This document shows, in pieces, positions 60,714-64,000 of a stretch of 64,000 nucleotides of DNA. A program made the translations under genes and the position numbers. The stretch comes from Aureococcus anophagefferens (taxonomy: Eukaryota > Sar > Pelagophyceae > Pelagomonadales > Pelagomonadaceae), in assembly GCF_000186865.1 (NCBI RefSeq), contig NW_008705570.1, positions 1,099,395 through 1,163,394 on the forward strand. Direction: 5' to 3'. Position 1 is the first letter of the stretch; the number at the start of each line of letters is the position of its first letter. Below the pieces are notes generated by a model that was not told the DNA's origin, made no database searches, and worked only from the letters and a program-made list of their open reading frames with translations.

Positions 60714-61643
60714 ATGTTCTCGCGTGCATCTCTCTTGCGCCTCATTCCTGCGGCGGCAACACCGGTCTTCGTCGCAAGCTGCGATGAGGCGAGCGCGCGC
60801 AGCGCAATCGCCAAGCTCATCGAGGATTCGGAGGAGAAGCGCGACGACGGCACAAGCATGGGTCCCACCTTCGTGCGCCTCGCCTGGCACGCGTCCGGCA
60901 CGTGGTGCGCGAAGACCAAGACCGGCGGCTCCGACGGCGGCCGCATGAAGTTCTGCCCGGAGAGCCGGTGGGGCGCGAACGCGGGCCTCGCCGAGGCCCG
61001 CCGCCTCATCGAGGGCGTCGCCACGGCCCACGGCCTGTCGCGCGCCGACGCCTTCACGCTCAGCGGCGTCGTCGCCATCGAAGGCATGGGCGGGCCGACG
61101 ATCGCGTGGCAGGCGGGCCGCTCCGACGCCGCCGACGGGTCGTCGTCGCCGCCGGACGGCCGCCTGCCCGACGCGGACAAGGGCACGCTCAAGGGCACGG
61201 TGCAGCACCTCCGCGACATCTTCCACCGCATGGGCTTCGACGACAAGGACATCGTCGCGCTCTCCGGCGCGCACGCGCTCGGCCGCTGCCACGAGACGGC
61301 CTCGGGCTACTGGGGGCCCTGGACCTTTGCGGAGACGACGTTCTCCAACGAGTACTTCCGCCTCCTCCTCGAGGAGACGTGGACGCTCAAGACGACGCAC
61401 AACGGCCGCGCGTGGACCGGCCCGGACCAGTTCGAGGACCCGTCCGGCAAGCTCATGATGCTCCCGTCGGACGTCGCGCTCCTCTGGGACAAGGAGTTCC
61501 GCAAGCACGTCGAGGTCTACGCCAAGGATGAGGAGCTCTTCTTCAAGGACTTCGCCGCGGCCTTCGCCAAGCTCCTCGCCTTCGGCACGCCCGGCGCCTC
61601 GACGGGCCTGGTCGGCGGCCTCAAGGCCGCCGTGGGCCTCTAG
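60714..61643 (+). CDS. Class I heme peroxidase (ascorbate/cytochrome c peroxidase type)
   Basis: 309 residues. It reduces hydrogen peroxide. The distal site [11 protein letters not shown] supplies Arg, Trp and His, and the proximal site [13 protein letters not shown] supplies the heme-ligand His. SGYWGPWTF holds a Trp near the position of the CCP radical Trp, followed by [16 protein letters not shown]. The motifs fit the APX-CCP group; which reductant is used cannot be told from sequence alone. The N-terminus ([20 protein letters not shown]) looks like a mitochondrial presequence. A 10-11 bp hairpin lies about 90 bp past the stop. Confidence 0.9.
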   Translation: MFSRASLLRLIPAAATPVFVASCDEASARSAIAKLIEDSEEKRDDGTSMGPTFVRLAWHASGTWCAKTKTGGSDGGRMKFCPESRWGANAGLAEARRLIEGVATAHGLSRADAFTLSGVVAIEGMGGPTIAWQAGRSDAADGSSSPPDGRLPDADKGTLKGTVQHLRDIFHRMGFDDKDIVALSGAHALGRCHETASGYWGPWTFAETTFSNEYFRLLLEETWTLKTTHNGRAWTGPDQFEDPSGKLMMLPSDVALLWDKEFRKHVEVYAKDEELFFKDFAAAFAKLLAFGTPGASTGLVGGLKAAVGL

Positions 61644-61735
61644 GCCGCCACTCTCAGCGCACCGAAGCAGGGAGCTCGAACGCGCGATTACTCGGCGTCG
61701 TCGATTAAACCCGACCTATATGGCCTACCCCAGAG

Positions 61736-61768
61736 GCCTACGCGCCCGCCCAAGGCAGGCGCGTAGGC
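61736..61768. terminator. Hairpin downstream of the peroxidase gene
   Basis: GCCTACGCGCC, an 11-base loop, then GGCGCGTAGGC: an 11-bp perfect stem. It lies in the 3' region of the peroxidase. In a eukaryote it is not a bacterial-type terminator; it could affect 3' processing or be incidental. Confidence 0.4.
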
Positions 61769-61840
61769 GGGGTGCGTCGCCTAATGCGCTAGAGAGAGGC
61801 CTGTGTGACAGGCTGTAGAGAGATCCGGGGTCCGGGCGTC

Positions 61841-62018
61841 GGGCGGGGCGTTCAGCGAGCGTTGAACAAAAACGCACACCGATTTCACCGAGTTCACGAC
61901 GGGCGGGGCGTTCAGCGAGCGTTGAACAAAAACGCACGCCGATTTCACCGAGTTCACGACGGGCGGGGCGTTCAGCGAGCGCTGAACAAAAACGCACACC
62001 GATTTCACCGAGTTCACC
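61841..62018. repeat. 60-bp tandem repeat, three copies
   Basis: Copies start at 61841, 61901 and 61961 with only a few base changes. Each contains GCGTTCAGCGAGCG, then AACAAAAACGCAC, then GATTTCACCGAGTTCAC. The array lies in the 5' region of the transhydrogenase gene, ending about 40 bp before its start codon, so it could hold repeated regulatory sites. Confidence 0.92.
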
Positions 62019-62058
62019 AGCACCTCGCGCGTGCGCGCAGTGACCTCGCCACAACACG

Positions 62059-63561
62059 ATGCTCCTCCGCCGCGCCCTGTCGTCCCTGAGCAGCAGGCGC
62101 TTCGACGTCGTCGTCGTCGGCGGCGGGCCCGTGGGATGCGAAGCCGCTCGACTCTCGGCGACGCTTGGCCACAAGGTGGCCGTCGTCGAGGCGACGCGTG
62201 ACGGCGCGCTCCTGGCGGCGCCCACGGGCTGGGTCAGCAAGGCGTTGCGCTTCGCGTCGCGCGAGCTCGGCACGGCGTCGGGCGATCGCCGCGTGCACTG
62301 GCGCGACGTCGGCGCGTACGTCGAGAACACCGCGGGTCGCGCGCTCGGCAAGACGGCCGCCGCGTTCGCGCCGCTCGTCAACGAGGACCGCGTCGAGGCG
62401 TTCGCCGGTCCCGCGACCTTCGTCGGCACGAATAAAATCGCCGTGGGCGACGCGACGCTCGAGGCGGCCACGGTCTTCCTCGCGACGGGTTCGACGGGGA
62501 CGCGCGTGCCGTCGCTGCCCTGGGACGACCCGGCCGCGGCGGAGTGGCTCTACGACTCGGACACGATCATGGGCGTGGGCCGCCTGCCCGAGCACGTGCT
62601 CATCCAGGGCGGCGGCGTCATCGGCGTCGAGTACGCGTTCATCCTCCGGCACCTGGGGGCGCGCGTCACCCTCGTCCTCCGCGAGCCGTCGCTGCTCGAC
62701 GGCAAGGCCGTCGACGACGACATCCGGAGCGCCATCGCGGGACGCCTGGAAAAGGTTGGGGTGACGGTCCGCTACGAGGACGGCGACGTCGTGAGCGCGG
62801 AGCCCCCGCGGACGCCGCGCGGCCCCGGCCGCGTCGTCCTGGGCAGCGGCGAAGAAATCGCCTGCGACGTCGTGCTCTCGGCCGTCGGCCGCTCCGGCGC
62901 GACGGCGAGCCTGGACCTCGCGGCCGGCGGCCTCCGCGCCACGCCCCAGGGCCACGTCGACGTCGACGCCGCGACGATGCGCGCGTCCGGCGCGGCCCGC
63001 GTCTGGGCCGCGGGCGACTGCGCCGGCCGCAACGCCGTATCGCCGCCGGGGCTCCTGTCGACGGGCTTGGCCCAGTGCCACGTGGCCGTGCGCGACGCGT
63101 TCCCGGAGGAGTGGGCGGCCTACGTCGCGGGCCACGGCTCCCACGTCGGCGAGGCCGTCAAGGAGGACAAGCACGCGGCGACGGCGCTCTGGATCGAGGA
63201 CGGCGTCGGCGCCGTCGGCCTCAGCGCGGAGCAGGCCGCGGACGCCCACGGGCCCGACGCGGCGTCGATCGCGGTCCCCTTCAACGACACGATCAAGGCC
63301 TGCGTCCAGCCGCGGCCCGACGACGAGTTTCTAAAGCTCGTCTTCCAGCGGTCCACGGGCCGCATCCTCGGCGTCCACATCTTCGGCCGCGACGCCGCGG
63401 AGATGGTCCAGCACGCGGCCGTTCTCGTCAACGGCGAGAAAACCATCTGGACCGCGATCAAGGAGGTCCCGCCCGCGGTCACCTACGGCGAGGTCCTCAT
63501 GAGCGCCTGCTTCCGCGCGGTCGACGACCTCGGCGGCGGCGCGCTCCCGCGGAAGGCGTGA
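62059..63561 (+). CDS. Soluble pyridine nucleotide transhydrogenase-like flavoprotein
   Basis: 500 residues. It would transfer hydride between NAD(H) and NADP(H). FDVVVVGGGPVGCEAARLSA is the FAD Rossmann motif and VLIQGGGVIGVEYAFILRHLG the NAD(P) motif. VWAAGDCAGRNAVSPPGLLS is the second FAD contact, and a dimerisation domain follows. Where disulfide reductases have the redox CxxxxC, this protein has APTGWVSKALRF, lacking both Cys. This is the mark of the SthA group, where TGTIPSKALR is usual. The N-terminus (MLLRRALSSLSSRRF) fits mitochondrial import. The His-Glu pair of disulfide reductases near the end is not evident. Confidence 0.85.
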   Translation: MLLRRALSSLSSRRFDVVVVGGGPVGCEAARLSATLGHKVAVVEATRDGALLAAPTGWVSKALRFASRELGTASGDRRVHWRDVGAYVENTAGRALGKTAAAFAPLVNEDRVEAFAGPATFVGTNKIAVGDATLEAATVFLATGSTGTRVPSLPWDDPAAAEWLYDSDTIMGVGRLPEHVLIQGGGVIGVEYAFILRHLGARVTLVLREPSLLDGKAVDDDIRSAIAGRLEKVGVTVRYEDGDVVSAEPPRTPRGPGRVVLGSGEEIACDVVLSAVGRSGATASLDLAAGGLRATPQGHVDVDAATMRASGAARVWAAGDCAGRNAVSPPGLLSTGLAQCHVAVRDAFPEEWAAYVAGHGSHVGEAVKEDKHAATALWIEDGVGAVGLSAEQAADAHGPDAASIAVPFNDTIKACVQPRPDDEFLKLVFQRSTGRILGVHIFGRDAAEMVQHAAVLVNGEKTIWTAIKEVPPAVTYGEVLMSACFRAVDDLGGGALPRKA

Positions 63562-63685
63562 CCCGCGCGCGGGTCGAAGGGTAACACGTACCTCAAGGTC
63601 GGCTAAATCTCTCGACGCTGCCCCCAATCCTGGCTCTGAGAATCGCTGCCAGCCGAATCACATAACATCCGCGAGCGCCGTCATC

Positions 63686-64000
63686 ATGGGCAGCGACGAC
63701 GAGAGCGAGGGATCCCGGGACCGTGAGCGGCGCGCGCGGTCCGGCAGCAAGGACGACAAGATGGACGCCGACGACGGCAAGGACGACGGCGAGGACCGCG
63801 AGCGCATCCAGAAGGTCATCGAGGTCGACAAGGACGACGCGGCGTTCGTGCTGGGCCGCGGCGGCTCGACGAAGCGCAAGATCGCGCGCGTCGCCGGCGC
63901 GGAGATCGAGCTCGACGAGCACGCGCTGACCATCACCATCTCCGGCTTGAAGGACCAGTGCCTGCACGCGATCGACTACATCGACTCATCCGGCAGCAGC
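63686..64000 (+). CDS. KH-domain RNA-binding protein (3' end off window)
   Basis: 105 codons to the window edge, no stop. An acidic/basic charged N-terminus (MGSDDESEGSRDRERRARSG) precedes ERIQKVIEVDKDDAAFVLG, then RGGSTKRKIARVAGAEIELD, then ALTITISGLKDQCLHAIDYI. FVLGRGGSTKRKI carries the GxxG loop (GRGG) of a KH fold, with the variable loop before LTITISG. More KH domains may follow outside the window. It is probably nuclear or cytosolic RNA binding. Confidence 0.8.
   Translation, partial: MGSDDESEGSRDRERRARSGSKDDKMDADDGKDDGEDRERIQKVIEVDKDDAAFVLGRGGSTKRKIARVAGAEIELDEHALTITISGLKDQCLHAIDYIDSSGSS

Noticed and set aside
13893..62018. Possible CRISPR array from regularly spaced repeats
   Set aside because: Units are contiguous without unique spacers, and the window is eukaryotic.
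61781..62023. Minus-strand ORF with 20-residue repeats
   Set aside because: It is only the translation of the 60-bp tandem repeat.
1..64000. tRNA, rRNA or other structured RNA genes
   Set aside because: I saw no cloverleaf with A/B box elements or rRNA-like stretch by eye; a covariance-model scan would be decisive.

Overview
The window looks like nuclear DNA from a very GC-rich, gene-dense photosynthetic stramenopile, most likely a pelagophyte alga close to Aureococcus. This rests on four observations. Genes are eukaryotic in kind (Rpf2, mitochondrial processing peptidase, poly(A) polymerase, two-pore K+ channel, AGC kinase). Genes contain spliceosomal introns. Several proteins start with a signal peptide followed by a phenylalanine transit motif (AFAP, GFAP, SFAP), typical of secondary red-type plastids. 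Most distinctively, near-identical ~200-bp introns with terminal inverted repeats and 8-bp target duplications recur through the window: these are introner elements, known from Aureococcus and Micromonas. The species call is an inference.

Layout. About 38 genes fill 64 kb, roughly one per 1.7 kb, mostly as divergent and convergent pairs with very short intergenic gaps. 0-10 kb: a Cys-rich/beta-helix surface protein (runs off the left edge), a YHS-domain protein, an aminoglycoside/choline-kinase-like enzyme, the MPP beta subunit, a two-pore K+ channel and an SGNH hydrolase. 10-20 kb: a CLC transporter, an EF-hand protein with a CaaX-like end, an 11-bp minisatellite, a broken sulfatase, a coiled-coil secretory protein and a small tail-anchored protein. 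17.8-31 kb: a large LRR protein, two tandem plastid-targeted paralogues, a CRTISO-like oxidoreductase, a sulfotransferase, a DUF4336 protein and Rpf2. 31-46 kb: a GH127-like glycosidase, a secreted metallopeptidase/cupredoxin/Cys-rich protein, poly(A) polymerase, an AGC kinase, a methyltransferase, a TMEM53-like hydrolase, a second sulfotransferase and a SET-like protein. 46-64 kb: a La-motif/SAC3 fusion, a double-domain ArsA ATPase, a PAF-acetylhydrolase-like enzyme, a METTL21-like methyltransferase, an AlkB demethylase, a SET methyltransferase, a sugar transporter with three introner-type introns, a heme peroxidase, a pyridine nucleotide transhydrogenase and a KH protein cut by the right edge.

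The main result is the introner system: eleven introns flanked by 8-bp direct repeats (seven exact, counting one read only from its single visible copy by position; four with one mismatch), in seven genes. In all eleven, the duplication read in the gene's direction begins with G then T or C (4 GT, 7 GC), and the element ends in AG. Removing one duplication copy plus the element restores the reading frame each time it can be tested. So the target duplication supplies the 5' splice site and the element supplies the 3' splice site. Two full-length types (203 bp and 192 bp) share an internal core but have different terminal repeats. Two much shorter introns (69 and 80 bp) follow the same rule and may be a third type. 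No transposase gene is present, so these copies are non-autonomous.
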